A DNA stretch of 64,000 nucleotides from JANWXR01 sp964608265 (GCA_964608265.1 CAZSNP010000007.1:38828-102827), one strand, 5' to 3'. Shown: positions 35,301 to 43,541, counted from the first letter of the stretch. Numbers and translations are program-made. Notes: generated by a model from the letters alone, not told the origin.

Positions 35301-37901
35301 GTGGTGAGCGCGGGGCTCAAGCCGCTGGTCTTCTCGCTCGATAACGGCTTCATCTCCGACGAAGCCAGGGCCAACATCCGGCGCGTCGTGCAATCTTTGG
35401 GTGTGGATCACGTGTTTGGCACGACGCCGCACATGCGCGCCATTTTCGTGGACAGCCTCAAGCAGTACAGCAACGTGTGCAACGGTTGCTTCAAGACCAT
35501 CTATACCCTGGCGACCAACCTGGCCCGCGAAAAGAAGATCGGCTACATCCTCACTGGCCTCTCGCGCGGGCAGTTCTTCGAGACGCGTTTGACCGAGGAC
35601 GTTTTCACCGCGCCGGCCTTCACGCCGGAGTTGATTGACGAGGCCGTGCTCGCTGCGCGCAAGGCTTACCATCGCCGCGACGATGCGATCTCGCGCTCGC
35701 TGGATGTGGATGTGTTCCGCGACGACGCGCTCTTCGACAACATCCGGTTTGTGGATTTCTATCGCTATCACCAGGTGCCGCTGGATGAGTTGTATGCTTT
35801 TCTGCGCGAGCACGCGCCGTGGATCCGCCCGTCGGATACCGGTCGCTCGACGAACTGCCTGATCAACGACCTGGGCATCTATCTGCACAAGAAGCAACGC
35901 GGCTTTCACAACTACGCGCTGCCGTACAGTTGGGATGTGCGCCTGGGGCACAAGACGCGCGCGCAGGCGCTGGAAGAATTGAACGACGAGATTGATGAAG
36001 CGCGCGTCAGGGCGATGATGGCGCAGATCGGCTATACCGAGCCGGCGCCGCTGGAGGAGCGGGCGGTGAGCCGGCTGGCTGCGTACTATGTCAGCGCGCA
36101 ACCGCTCACGACGGCCGAACTCCGCGGGCACCTCGCGCAGGCGCTGCCGGAGTACATGCTGCCCGCGTACTTCATCCGATTGGACGCGCTGCCGCTCACG
36201 CCCAACGGCAAGGTGGATCGAAGCGCGCTGCCGCAGCCCGGCGAGCAACGGCCCGAGCTGGCCGCCGATTACGTGGCCCCGCGCACTCCGGCCGAGCGCA
36301 CGCTGGCCGAGATTTGGGCCGGGAGCCTCAAGCTCGACCGTATCGGCGTCCACGACAACTTCTTCGAACTCGGCGGTGATTCGATCCTTAGCCTTCAAAT
36401 CATCGCCAGGGCCAACAAGGCCGGGCTGGCGCTCACGCCCAATCAACTCTTTCAGCACCCGACCATCGCCGAACTGGCCACCGTCGCGCGCTCTGCCGCA
36501 CCGGCGGCTGCCGTGCAGGGGCCGGCGACCGGGGAGGTGCCGCTTACGCCGATCCAGCACTGGTTCTTCGAATGGAACTTTACGGACGCGCACCATTGGA
36601 ATCAGACCGTGCATCTGGAGGTCGTGACGCCCCTGGACGCATCGTTGCTGCGGGAGGCCTTCCGGCATCTGCTCACCCGGCACGACATGCTGCGCGCGCA
36701 GTACACCCGCACCGCCTCCGGCTGGGCGCAGACCGTGCCCGCCGAACTGCCGGACGACCTCGTGACCGAACTCCAGGTGACCGAACTCGAGGCGAGCGAT
36801 GAGCAGGCCCGTTTGTTGCCTTACACGCTCGACCTTGAGCGCGGCAATCTGGTGCGGGCGTTGCTGGTCTCGTGCGGCGAGCGGCAGCGCCTGATTATGA
36901 CCATCCATCACCTCGCGGTAGACGGAGTCTCGTGGTGGGTTCTGCTCAGAGATCTGGAGACGGCTTACGATCAACTGGCGCGCGGCGCGGCGGTGGCGCT
37001 GCCCGCCGGGACCGCGCCGTTCAAACGCTGGGCGGAGTCTCTCGCCGATTACGCCCGGTCGCGGGCGAACGCTCACCTGCCGTACTGGCGCGCGCAAACG
37101 GAGGCGGCCTCCCCGGCCATCCCCCTCGATCAACCCGCCTCCGTGACCACCGAGGCCGGCGCGCAAACGCTCTCGGCCTCGCTCACCGAGGCGGAGACGC
37201 GCCTGCTGCTGCGGGAGGTCTCCGCCGCGTTTCGCGCGCAGATCAATGAGACGTTGCTGGCGGCGCTGGCGCAAACGTTGACGCGCTGGGCCGGGCGCGA
37301 GACGCTGACGATTGCGATGGAAGGACATGGCCGTGAGGAGTTGTTCGCCGGGTTGGATGTCTCCCGCACGGTGGGCTGGTTCACCAGTGTGTACCCGGTG
37401 ACGCTGCCCGCGCGGGCGGACGTGGTGGCGACGTTGGCGGCGGTGAAGGACGCCCAGCGCGCCTTGCCCAATCACGGCGTGGATTACGGGGTGCTGCGCT
37501 ACCTGAGCCGCGCGCTGCCGGCTGCACCGATGCCTTCGGTGCTATTCAACTACCTCGGGCAGTTTGAGACCCTGCTGGCCGAGGCCACCCGGTTTCGGCT
37601 GGCCCGCCCGCTGCAACTGGCGCGCGCGCCCTCCTCGCAGCGGCCGTACGCGCTGGAGATCAACGCCCACATCACCGGGGGCTGTCTGCAAGTGGATTGG
37701 ACCTTCAGCGAAGCGCTTCACCACCGCGAGACCGTGCGGCGCCTGGCCGCTGACTTTGTGGGGCACCTGCGTGCATTAATCGAGCGGCGCGCAACCGCCG
37801 GCGTGGCGGCGCTGACACCGGCCGATTTCCCCGACGCGGATCTGAACGCCGACGAACTGCAGGAGTTGCTGGCGGACTTCGCCGAGGGCGCCCGGCCGTA
37901 A
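32304..37901 (+). CDS. NRPS module 1: C-A(with PP-loop insertion)-PCP-E
   Basis: The 1865-residue protein has a condensation domain (about 20-445; HHLITDG), an adenylation domain (about 470-905 plus tail about 1270-1310), a carrier domain (GGDSI, Ser 1360) and an epimerization domain (about 1400-1860; HHLAVDG, EGHGREE, RTVGWFTSVYPV, FNYLGQ). Between A8 and A9 (about 905-1245) sits a zinc-ribbon plus PP-loop ATPase. The hand-read pocket is D-L-T-K-I-G-E-V-G-K, one conservative change from the published asparagine code. The context segments FDLTVTS, VKLTPAHL and NEYGPTEATVGCMI agree. It should add D-Asn, or a modified D-Asn, to the starter. Confidence 0.93.
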   Translation: MTSASPSGLSTVPVHDEMFARSNLTRAQFLIWLGQQLTPDVPLYNMIQTFAFTGELDADRFVRAFQRVVDGTDALRTVIQQDDGVPFQRVLPALAFSVESVDLSAHADPQAAYALWLDQRRLRLSDLGTRLFDTALVRLAADRWVWYLSQHHLITDGFGFLNVYKRTAQMYERLANGQADLPAWPQFADYQKFERDFRATAGYAKAEAYWQNKTAAAEPLAFFDKLSGQRGTRTERVVCDLGVERSAKLRAQAASRELRALSTDLALYNLFATLTAAYLHRATGRTQLAIGTPFHNRPTPAFKDTVGVFIEIGPLLVEVADDDTFLTLHKRVAREVQSSLANARPGVSRAELNRAYEVLLNFVNVQFPPFAGLAPEVEWVHAEAGDSAHSLRLQVADFGATGSFALHFDFNASVFTAQQQRWAIAQFLRVVDAFLAEPSRGVNAFSLQTEAERQGLVVEYNASAAPYPADQTIVQLFEAQVARTPHDEAIRFGAQSLTYAELNARANQMAAHLRPLGVGADQLVVLYMEHSIEVVVAVLGVLKAGGAYVPVDPANPKERLAFMLKDIEEGLGGAAPVLITQTRLANELPQSIARVITLDADFGAIAQSPITNPPVAASPHHLAYVIFTSGSTGKPKGVMIEHRSLVNYIWWANAQYAQGERLSWPLFSSLSFDLTVTSVFTPLIAGGRIVVYREDPGVRGMVIFQVVEDNAVDIVKLTPAHLAMIKDRNLRATRLRKFIVGGEDFKTELARDITHNFGWPVEIYNEYGPTEATVGCMIHRYDEARDTAPSVPIGVPAANAGVYVLDAHLNPAPSGVIGEMYLAGDGLARGYFNRPELTAERFVEPDSPTLPARLYRTGDIARWTADGRMEFLGRADHQVKISGARIELGEIEARLLQHPAVSECVVTVTQSTAAATPAEADYCARCGLASNFPGVSYDEAGVCNFCRAYDGYKDKAEAYFKTPSEFGALAAQMKAARTGDYDCVVLFSGGKDSAYMLYQVVSAGLKPLVFSLDNGFISDEARANIRRVVQSLGVDHVFGTTPHMRAIFVDSLKQYSNVCNGCFKTIYTLATNLAREKKIGYILTGLSRGQFFETRLTEDVFTAPAFTPELIDEAVLAARKAYHRRDDAISRSLDVDVFRDDALFDNIRFVDFYRYHQVPLDELYAFLREHAPWIRPSDTGRSTNCLINDLGIYLHKKQRGFHNYALPYSWDVRLGHKTRAQALEELNDEIDEARVRAMMAQIGYTEPAPLEERAVSRLAAYYVSAQPLTTAELRGHLAQALPEYMLPAYFIRLDALPLTPNGKVDRSALPQPGEQRPELAADYVAPRTPAERTLAEIWAGSLKLDRIGVHDNFFELGGDSILSLQIIARANKAGLALTPNQLFQHPTIAELATVARSAAPAAAVQGPATGEVPLTPIQHWFFEWNFTDAHHWNQTVHLEVVTPLDASLLREAFRHLLTRHDMLRAQYTRTASGWAQTVPAELPDDLVTELQVTELEASDEQARLLPYTLDLERGNLVRALLVSCGERQRLIMTIHHLAVDGVSWWVLLRDLETAYDQLARGAAVALPAGTAPFKRWAESLADYARSRANAHLPYWRAQTEAASPAIPLDQPASVTTEAGAQTLSASLTEAETRLLLREVSAAFRAQINETLLAALAQTLTRWAGRETLTIAMEGHGREELFAGLDVSRTVGWFTSVYPVTLPARADVVATLAAVKDAQRALPNHGVDYGVLRYLSRALPAAPMPSVLFNYLGQFETLLAEATRFRLARPLQLARAPSSQRPYALEINAHITGGCLQVDWTFSEALHHRETVRRLAADFVGHLRALIERRATAGVAALTPADFPDADLNADELQELLADFAEGARP
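34121..34143 (+). repeat. Heptamer-periodic repeat inside NRPS module 1
   Basis: CAATCTC, CAATCAC, CAATCCG lies in frame just before the A3 motif and encodes SPITNPP. The same peptide occurs at the same place in module 2 (39733-39785). Confidence 0.6.
35031..36039 (+). other. PP-loop ATPase domain inserted between A8 and A9 of an adenylation domain
   Basis: This part (about residues 910-1245 of the protein) begins with a zinc-ribbon-like C923-x2-C926-x16-C943-x2-C946. The PP-loop SGGKDS follows at residues 988-993, and a further CNGC at 1059-1062. The order and spacing resemble N-acetyl-sugar amidotransferases (WbpG/PseA), which make amidines from amides. The internal CxxC also recalls thiolating PP-loop enzymes (TtuA/TtcA). 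Coordinates are approximate. Confidence 0.85.
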
Positions 37902-37904
37902 GGA

Positions 37905-37963
37905 TGCGCCGCGGCGAGTCATGGCTTTGGAACTCTCGACCGTGAAATTCATGCCGCGGCGCA
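37905..37963. other. Long hairpin between NRPS modules 1 and 2
   Basis: TGCGCCGCGGC (37905-37915) and GCCGCGGCGCA (37953-37963) form an 11-bp perfect inverted repeat around 37 bases. No T-tract follows. It is the only sizeable gap in the NRPS part of the operon. Confidence 0.6.
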
Positions 37964-37976
37964 CGAGGATACTAAG

Positions 37977-40766
37977 TTGAGCACTGGAAACATCGAAGCC
38001 ATTTATCCGCTGACACCGACGCAGGAGGGCATTCTCTTCCACGCCCTCCAGGCGCCGGAGACGGGCGTGTACTTTCAGCAATGGCTATGCCGGCTGAAGG
38101 GCGACCTGAACCGCGCCGCGTTCACGCAGGCGTGGGCGGCCGCCGTCGCACGCCATGCCGTGCTCCGCACCCTCTTCACCTGGGAGAAACGCGAGAGGCC
38201 GCTGCAACTGGTTCGCGGTCAGGTGGAAGCGCCGTGGCGGGTGGAGGACTGGCAGGCCGATACGGCGCAGGCGCAGCATCTTCGGCTGGAACAGTTCCTG
38301 CGCGAGGATCGCGCGCGGTATTTCGATCTCAGTCAGGCGCCGCTCGCCCGCTTCGCCCTCTTTCAAACCGCCCCGGCTGAGCACATCTTCGTGTGGAGCT
38401 TCCATCACCTCATCACCGATGGCTGGTCCACCTATCTCGTACTGAAGGAGGTGTTCGCCGGGTATGCGGCGCTGAGCCGTGGCGAGCGCTTCACCCCGGC
38501 GCCCGTGAAGCCCTTCATCGAATTCACCCGTTGGCTTGGCAAACAAGACCTGGCCGCCGCGGAGGCCTTTTGGCGTCGTGAGTTGAACGGTTTCAGCACG
38601 CCCACGCGTTTGGCCGTCGAGCGACCGCGAACGGCGGCGGGCGGCTACGAGCAGAAGCGCGTGTGCCTCTCACCTGAGTTGAGCGCCGCGCTGCAAACGC
38701 TGGCCCAATCCACGCGGGTGACGTTGAACACGGTGGTGCAGGCGGCCTGGGCGCTGCTCCTCAGCCGCTACAGCGGCGCGGACGAAGTGCTGTTTGGGGT
38801 CACGCTTTCCGGGCGCCCTTACGACCTGCCCGAGGCGGACAGGATGGTGGGGCTGTTCATCAACACGCTGCCGCTGAGCGTGGGTGTGGCCGGTGAGCTG
38901 GCCCTCGATCGCTGGCTGCAGGCATTGCAGGCCCGCAATGCGCGGTTGCGTGAGTACGAATACACGCCGCTGGCCCGATTGCGGGCATGGAGCTCCGTGC
39001 CCGGCGGCGAACCGCTGTTTGAGTCTATTGTTGTCTTCGAGAACTACCCGGCGGAGGGTGGGCTGATGCCGGCGGGATGCGGGTTGCAGGTGGACGACGT
39101 GCGGCATGTAGAGCAGAGCAATTTCCCGCTGGCGTTGCTGGTGGTGCCCGGCGCGCCGATGCAGATGTACCTCATCTTTGATCGCGCCCGCTATGCGCCC
39201 GAGTTGGCCGATCAGATGTTGGCGCATGTGCAGACCCTGCTGGCAGGCATGGCCGCCGCGCCGCGCTTGCTCGTGCGTGACTTGCCGCTGCTCACCGCGG
39301 CCGAAAGACAGCGGATGTTGGTTGAGTGGAACAGCCGCCGTTACGACTATCCACGCGAAGCGCTGATCCATCACCTCGTCGAGCAGCAGGCGCGGGCGGC
39401 GCCGGATGCCCCGGCCATCCTGTTCAAAGATCAACGGCTGACCTACCGCGAACTCGATCAGCGCGCCAACCAATTGGCCCATCACCTGCGTTCGCTCGGT
39501 GTGCGGGCGAACACGCCGGTGGCGCTGTGCGTCGAGCGTTCGATGGAGATGTTCGTGGGGATGCTGGGGATTCTAAAAGCGGGCGGGGCGTACGTGCCGC
39601 TCGACCCCTCCTATCCGCGGGAGCGGCTGAACTTCGTGCTGGCGGATTCCGGCGCGCCGGTCGTGCTCACGCACAGCAGCGTCCGTGACTCCCTGCGCGA
39701 GACCCGGGCTGCCGTCCTCTGCCTCGACTCAACCGAATTCTCCAATTCTCCAATAACGAATCCTCCAACAACCCAAACCTCCGACTCCCTCGCTTACCTC
39801 ATTTACACCTCCGGTTCCACGGGCAAACCCAAAGGCGTGCCCATCACGCATCGCAACCTCGTGCATTCCACCACCGCGCGCTCTGATTTCTACCCCGAGC
39901 GCGCCGAACGCTATCTCCTGCTCTCCTCCTTCGCCTTCGATAGCTCGGTGGCCGGCATCTTCTGGGCGCTGTGTCAGGGCGGGGCGCTGTGCCTGCCCGA
40001 TCAGGACGGCGAGAAGGATGTCGCCCACCTCACCGCCTGCATGGAGCGGTGGGCGGTGACGCACACGCTCATGCTGCCTTCGCTGTACAACCTGGTGCTG
40101 GAGTTCGCCGCGCCGGAGCAAATGAGGTCGCTGCGTTGCGTGATAGTGGCGGGCGAGGCCTGCACCCCGGCGCTCGTGAGACGGCACTACGCCACGCTGC
40201 CGGATGCCGCGCTGTACAACGAGTACGGCCCAACCGAGGGGACGGTATGGGCTACCGCCTGCCGCATCCCGCGCGACGTTCAGTCCATGGTCTCTATCGG
40301 TAAGCCCATCGCCAACATGCAGGCCTACGTGCTGGACGCCCATCACCGGCCGGTTCCGCCGGGCGTGGCGGGCGAACTGTACATCGCCGGTGACGGCTTG
40401 ACGAGCGGATACTGGAACCGGCCTGAACTGACCGCGGAGAGGTTTTTGAGAATTGGGCAACTGGAGAACTCTCAACTCCTTCAATCGCCGCTTTACAAGA
40501 CGGGCGACCTCGTACGCTTTCTGCCGGATGGCAGCCTGGAGTTTCTTGGGCGCGCTGATCATCAGGTAAAGATCCGCGGCTACCGGGTTGAGCTGGAGGA
40601 GATCGAGGCCGCACTCATGCAACATCCCGGCGTGGCCGAGGCGGCGGTGATGGCGCGGGCGAGCAGCTCAGGGATTGACCCCGACGACCTGGCCGGGCTG
40701 GCCTCGGCTTTGGCCGCCCTCGACCCGGCGTACGCCGAGGCGCTGCTGGCGGAGGTGGGCGCATGA
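37977..40766 (+). CDS. NRPS module 2, first part: C-A(core), ending after A8
   Basis: The 929-residue protein has a condensation domain (about 1-440; HHLITDGWS) and an adenylation core (about 455-905) with A3 YTSGSTGKPKG, NEYGPTEGT, YKTGD and A8 GRADHQVKIRGYRVELEE. It stops about 45 residues after A8, so it lacks A9, A10 with the catalytic Lys, and the carrier. Those parts are on the gene at 41554-43536. The hand-read pocket D-S-A-M-I-A-E-V-W matches no code I can name. The TTG start has a GAGG site 8 bp upstream. Heptamer repeats are embedded before A3 and before A7. Confidence 0.9.
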   Translation: MSTGNIEAIYPLTPTQEGILFHALQAPETGVYFQQWLCRLKGDLNRAAFTQAWAAAVARHAVLRTLFTWEKRERPLQLVRGQVEAPWRVEDWQADTAQAQHLRLEQFLREDRARYFDLSQAPLARFALFQTAPAEHIFVWSFHHLITDGWSTYLVLKEVFAGYAALSRGERFTPAPVKPFIEFTRWLGKQDLAAAEAFWRRELNGFSTPTRLAVERPRTAAGGYEQKRVCLSPELSAALQTLAQSTRVTLNTVVQAAWALLLSRYSGADEVLFGVTLSGRPYDLPEADRMVGLFINTLPLSVGVAGELALDRWLQALQARNARLREYEYTPLARLRAWSSVPGGEPLFESIVVFENYPAEGGLMPAGCGLQVDDVRHVEQSNFPLALLVVPGAPMQMYLIFDRARYAPELADQMLAHVQTLLAGMAAAPRLLVRDLPLLTAAERQRMLVEWNSRRYDYPREALIHHLVEQQARAAPDAPAILFKDQRLTYRELDQRANQLAHHLRSLGVRANTPVALCVERSMEMFVGMLGILKAGGAYVPLDPSYPRERLNFVLADSGAPVVLTHSSVRDSLRETRAAVLCLDSTEFSNSPITNPPTTQTSDSLAYLIYTSGSTGKPKGVPITHRNLVHSTTARSDFYPERAERYLLLSSFAFDSSVAGIFWALCQGGALCLPDQDGEKDVAHLTACMERWAVTHTLMLPSLYNLVLEFAAPEQMRSLRCVIVAGEACTPALVRRHYATLPDAALYNEYGPTEGTVWATACRIPRDVQSMVSIGKPIANMQAYVLDAHHRPVPPGVAGELYIAGDGLTSGYWNRPELTAERFLRIGQLENSQLLQSPLYKTGDLVRFLPDGSLEFLGRADHQVKIRGYRVELEEIEAALMQHPGVAEAAVMARASSSGIDPDDLAGLASALAALDPAYAEALLAEVGA
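39733..39785 (+). repeat. Heptamer-periodic repeat inside NRPS module 2, before A3
   Basis: AATTCTC, CAATTCTC, CAATAA, CGAATCC, TCCAACA follow each other in frame and encode NSPITNPPTTQ. It is at the same position as the tract in module 1. Confidence 0.6.
40447..40485 (+). repeat. Heptamer-like repeat inside NRPS module 2, before A7
   Basis: GAGAATT, GGGCAAC, TGGAGAA, CTCTCAA, CTCCTTC encodes RIGQLENSQLLQ before YKTGD. Module 1 has unrelated sequence there. The periodicity is weaker than in the other tracts. Confidence 0.45.
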
Positions 40767-41554
40767 TCCGCAAACTCAGGCGCACCGCCGATTTCGAGTT
40801 GTCGCTCGTCATCCACAATGACCAGTTCATCGCGCCGCCGCGCCAATCGCAACGCAACTGGCTGCTCAACAAGCTGCTCAGTGAAGTGGCCGACGACCTC
40901 AATAGCCTGCATCACGCCGCCGCCCGCTTCATCCCCGGGCAGGAGACCACGGCCATCCACGAGCGCACGCACACCGAACTGACTGACGACGCCATCATGG
41001 AGGACTGGCAAATCCCGGTGATGGAAGCCATGGCTCGCATCGTCACCGAAACGCACGGCGACGTGATGGAGGTTGGCTTTGGTCGAGGCGTCTCTGCGCG
41101 CTTCATCCAGGATTGCGGCGTGAAGTCACACACGATTGTGGAGTGTAACGACTCGGTCATTGAGCGCTACGGCCTGTGGCGGGCGCAGTATCCCGAGCGC
41201 GACATTCGTCTGCTGGCGGGCCGCTGGCAGGATGTCACCGAACAGATGGGCCAGTTTGACGGCATCTTCTTCCACACGTATCCGCTGAACGAGGCGGAGT
41301 ATGCGGAGACGGTGCTGCAGAGCGTGACCTTCGCCGAGCATTTCTTCCCGACCGCGGCGGCGCATCTGCGGCCCGGCGGCGTGTTCACCTATCTGACCAA
41401 CGAGATTGATTCGTTCAGCCGTGCGCACCAAAGGCTCGTGTTCAAGTATTTCCGTTCACTGACGTTGCAGGTTCTCTCTCCGCTCTACATCCCGCCCGAC
41501 AGTCGCGACACCATCTGGGCCGATTCGATGGTGCTGATCAAGGCGGTGAAGTAA
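40763..41554 (+). CDS. GAMT-like SAM-dependent methyltransferase between two halves of an A domain
   Basis: The 263-residue enzyme has motif I VMEVGFGRGVSA (about 101) and IVECNDSVIERYG, FDGIFFHTYPLNE and LRPGGVFTYL, which follow guanidinoacetate N-methyltransferase step by step. GAMT methylates a guanidino nitrogen. The first 60 residues (DFELSLVIHNDQ) are not part of GAMT and may dock to the A core. The gene has its own GGAGGT ribosome site, an ATGA overlap with the A-core gene and a TAATG overlap with the A-tail gene. N-methylation of the module 2 residue, or of an amidine made by module 1, is inferred. Confidence 0.87.
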   Translation: MIRKLRRTADFELSLVIHNDQFIAPPRQSQRNWLLNKLLSEVADDLNSLHHAAARFIPGQETTAIHERTHTELTDDAIMEDWQIPVMEAMARIVTETHGDVMEVGFGRGVSARFIQDCGVKSHTIVECNDSVIERYGLWRAQYPERDIRLLAGRWQDVTEQMGQFDGIFFHTYPLNEAEYAETVLQSVTFAEHFFPTAAAHLRPGGVFTYLTNEIDSFSRAHQRLVFKYFRSLTLQVLSPLYIPPDSRDTIWADSMVLIKAVK

Positions 41555-43536
41555 TGGACATGACCGATTTCCACACCCGCTTGCAGCGCCTGTCACGCGA
41601 CCAGCGCGCCGCCCTGGCGCAACGGCTGGCCGCGTCGAATGCCGCGCAACGCCTCGTCGCCTATGTGGTGGGCAACGCCGGGCAAGTCGCGCCAACCCCC
41701 GACTCGCTGCGCGGCTTGTTGAAACTGTCGCTGCCCGATTACATGATCCCCGCGCAATGGGTGATGATGGAGGCGCTGCCGCGTTTGCCCAACGGCAAAC
41801 TCAACCACGCTGCGCTGCCCGAACCGGGGGCCGTCGCCGATGACGCGCCCGCCGGCGTCGTCGCGCCGCGCAACCCGGCCGAGGAAGCGCTGGCGCAGAT
41901 CTGGGCGCGGGTGCTGAACACTGAGATGATCAGCATCCACGACAACTTTTTTGAGATTGGGGGCGACTCGCTGCTCAGCATTCAAATCGTGGCCAAAGCG
42001 CGGCAGGCCGGCCTGCAGATTTCGCCCAAGCAGGTTTTTGATCACCCCACCATTGCCGAGCTGGCGGCTGTGGCCGGCGCGGCCATGGCGGCCCGCGATG
42101 AGCAGGGGCCGGTCACCGGCCCTTTGCCGCTCACCCCGATCCACTACTGGCTGCTCGAACAACCGCTGCGCAATCCGCAACATTGGAACCAGGCCGTGCT
42201 GTTGCGCAGCGTCACGCGGCTCGACCCGGCCCTTGTGCGCGAGACGTTGATGCATTGGCTGCGCCAACACGATGCGCTGCGCACCCGCTTTTGGCAGGCC
42301 GGCGGACGCTGGCAGGCGGAGATCCTTCCGATGCCGGCGCAGTTGCCCGTGGACTTTGTTGACCTGACCGCTCGACCGGGCGACGAACACGCTGCGGCGA
42401 TTGAGGCGGCGGCGAATGCCGCGCATCGCTCGCTCAGCCTGGCCCGAGGCCAGCTGGTGCGCGTCGTTCATTTCGACCTCGGCGCGGAATTGGGCAGCCG
42501 GCTGCTGCTCGTCATCCATCACCTCGCCACCGATGGCCTGTCGTGGCGGGTGTTGCTCGAAGATTGGTCGGCTGCCCATGAGCAATTGGCGCAGGGCCGG
42601 GCCGTACAATTGCCGGCCAAGACCACATCGTTCCCGGCGTGGAGCCGCAGGCTGACCGAGTACGCGCAATCATCGGCGCTCGACTCGGAGGTCAACTACT
42701 GGCTCGCGAGCGGCGCGGCGCCGGTGACGCCTCTGCCGCGCGACGACGCGGAGGCCGCCAATGTCTTCGGCGCGGCGCGGCGTGTGGCGGGCCTGCTGCC
42801 CGAGGCGGAGACCAGGCTGTTGCTGGGCGAGGCGCTCAAGAGCTATCGCCTCACCGTGCCCGAGCTCCTGCTCACCGCCCTGGCGCAGACGCTGACCGAG
42901 TGGGCGCGAACTGAGTCGGTGCTGCTGGAGGTGGAGGGTCACGGGCGCGAGTCGCTTTTCGAGGGCATTGATGTCTCACGCACCGTCGGCTGGTTCACCT
43001 CCGTGTATCCGGTCAACTTCACTCTCAACCCCTCGGCCGGCCGGGGCGAGCAAATCCTTGCGGTCAAAGAACGGCTCCGCGCCGTGCCGAACAACGGGCT
43101 CGGGCATGGCATGCTCCTTCACCTGCGAGGCGATGCGGCGTTGGCGGCGCAATTGTCGGCCCAACCCCGGGCCGAGGTCGTCTTCAATTATCTCGGCCAG
43201 TCGTCGCTGTTGATCCCGGCTTCCGGCAGCCTCACGCTCGCCTCCGAGCCGACCGGGCTGGCGCGCGACCCCGATGACGCGCGCCGCTATTTGATTGAGA
43301 TCAACTCGTGGATCGTCAGCGGGCAACTGGTCACTGAGTGGACGTACGCCGAGCCGCTCTATCGGCGCGAGACGATTGGGCGGCTGAGCGAGTCGTATCT
43401 GGTGAACCTGCGCTCGCTGATCGCACATTGCCTCGAGTCGGGGAGCGGGCGGGCTTCGGCCTCCGATTTCGCGCTGGCCGGCCTCGACGACGACGACTTC
43501 GGGCAGTTGGCGAAGCTGCTGGAACAGGCGGGTTAG
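41554..43536 (+). CDS. NRPS module 2, second part: A(tail)-PCP-E
   Basis: The 660-residue protein begins with the missing end of an adenylation domain: A9 LPDYMIPA and A10 NGKLNHAALP within residues 1-95. A carrier domain follows (GGDSLLSIQ, Ser 139), then an epimerization domain (about 175-640; HHLATDG near 322, EGHGRES, RTVGWFTSVYPV, FNYLGQ). The full module therefore needs assembly of two polypeptides, with the methyltransferase encoded between. An AAGGCGG ribosome site precedes ATG 41554. Confidence 0.9.
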   Translation: MDMTDFHTRLQRLSRDQRAALAQRLAASNAAQRLVAYVVGNAGQVAPTPDSLRGLLKLSLPDYMIPAQWVMMEALPRLPNGKLNHAALPEPGAVADDAPAGVVAPRNPAEEALAQIWARVLNTEMISIHDNFFEIGGDSLLSIQIVAKARQAGLQISPKQVFDHPTIAELAAVAGAAMAARDEQGPVTGPLPLTPIHYWLLEQPLRNPQHWNQAVLLRSVTRLDPALVRETLMHWLRQHDALRTRFWQAGGRWQAEILPMPAQLPVDFVDLTARPGDEHAAAIEAAANAAHRSLSLARGQLVRVVHFDLGAELGSRLLLVIHHLATDGLSWRVLLEDWSAAHEQLAQGRAVQLPAKTTSFPAWSRRLTEYAQSSALDSEVNYWLASGAAPVTPLPRDDAEAANVFGAARRVAGLLPEAETRLLLGEALKSYRLTVPELLLTALAQTLTEWARTESVLLEVEGHGRESLFEGIDVSRTVGWFTSVYPVNFTLNPSAGRGEQILAVKERLRAVPNNGLGHGMLLHLRGDAALAAQLSAQPRAEVVFNYLGQSSLLIPASGSLTLASEPTGLARDPDDARRYLIEINSWIVSGQLVTEWTYAEPLYRRETIGRLSESYLVNLRSLIAHCLESGSGRASASDFALAGLDDDDFGQLAKLLEQAG

Positions 43537-43541
43537 CTGCG

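Noticed and set aside
34842..37475. Open frame of 877 codons on the minus strand inside NRPS module 1
   Set aside because: It is antisense to conserved A, PP-loop, PCP and E domains and has no recognisable motif.
40763..41554. Reading the split A domain as a simple sequencing frameshift
   Set aside because: Two separate breaks would be needed, and each new gene has a proper ATG with ATGA or TAATG coupling and a ribosome site (GGAGGT before the methyltransferase). It stays a point to verify with reads.
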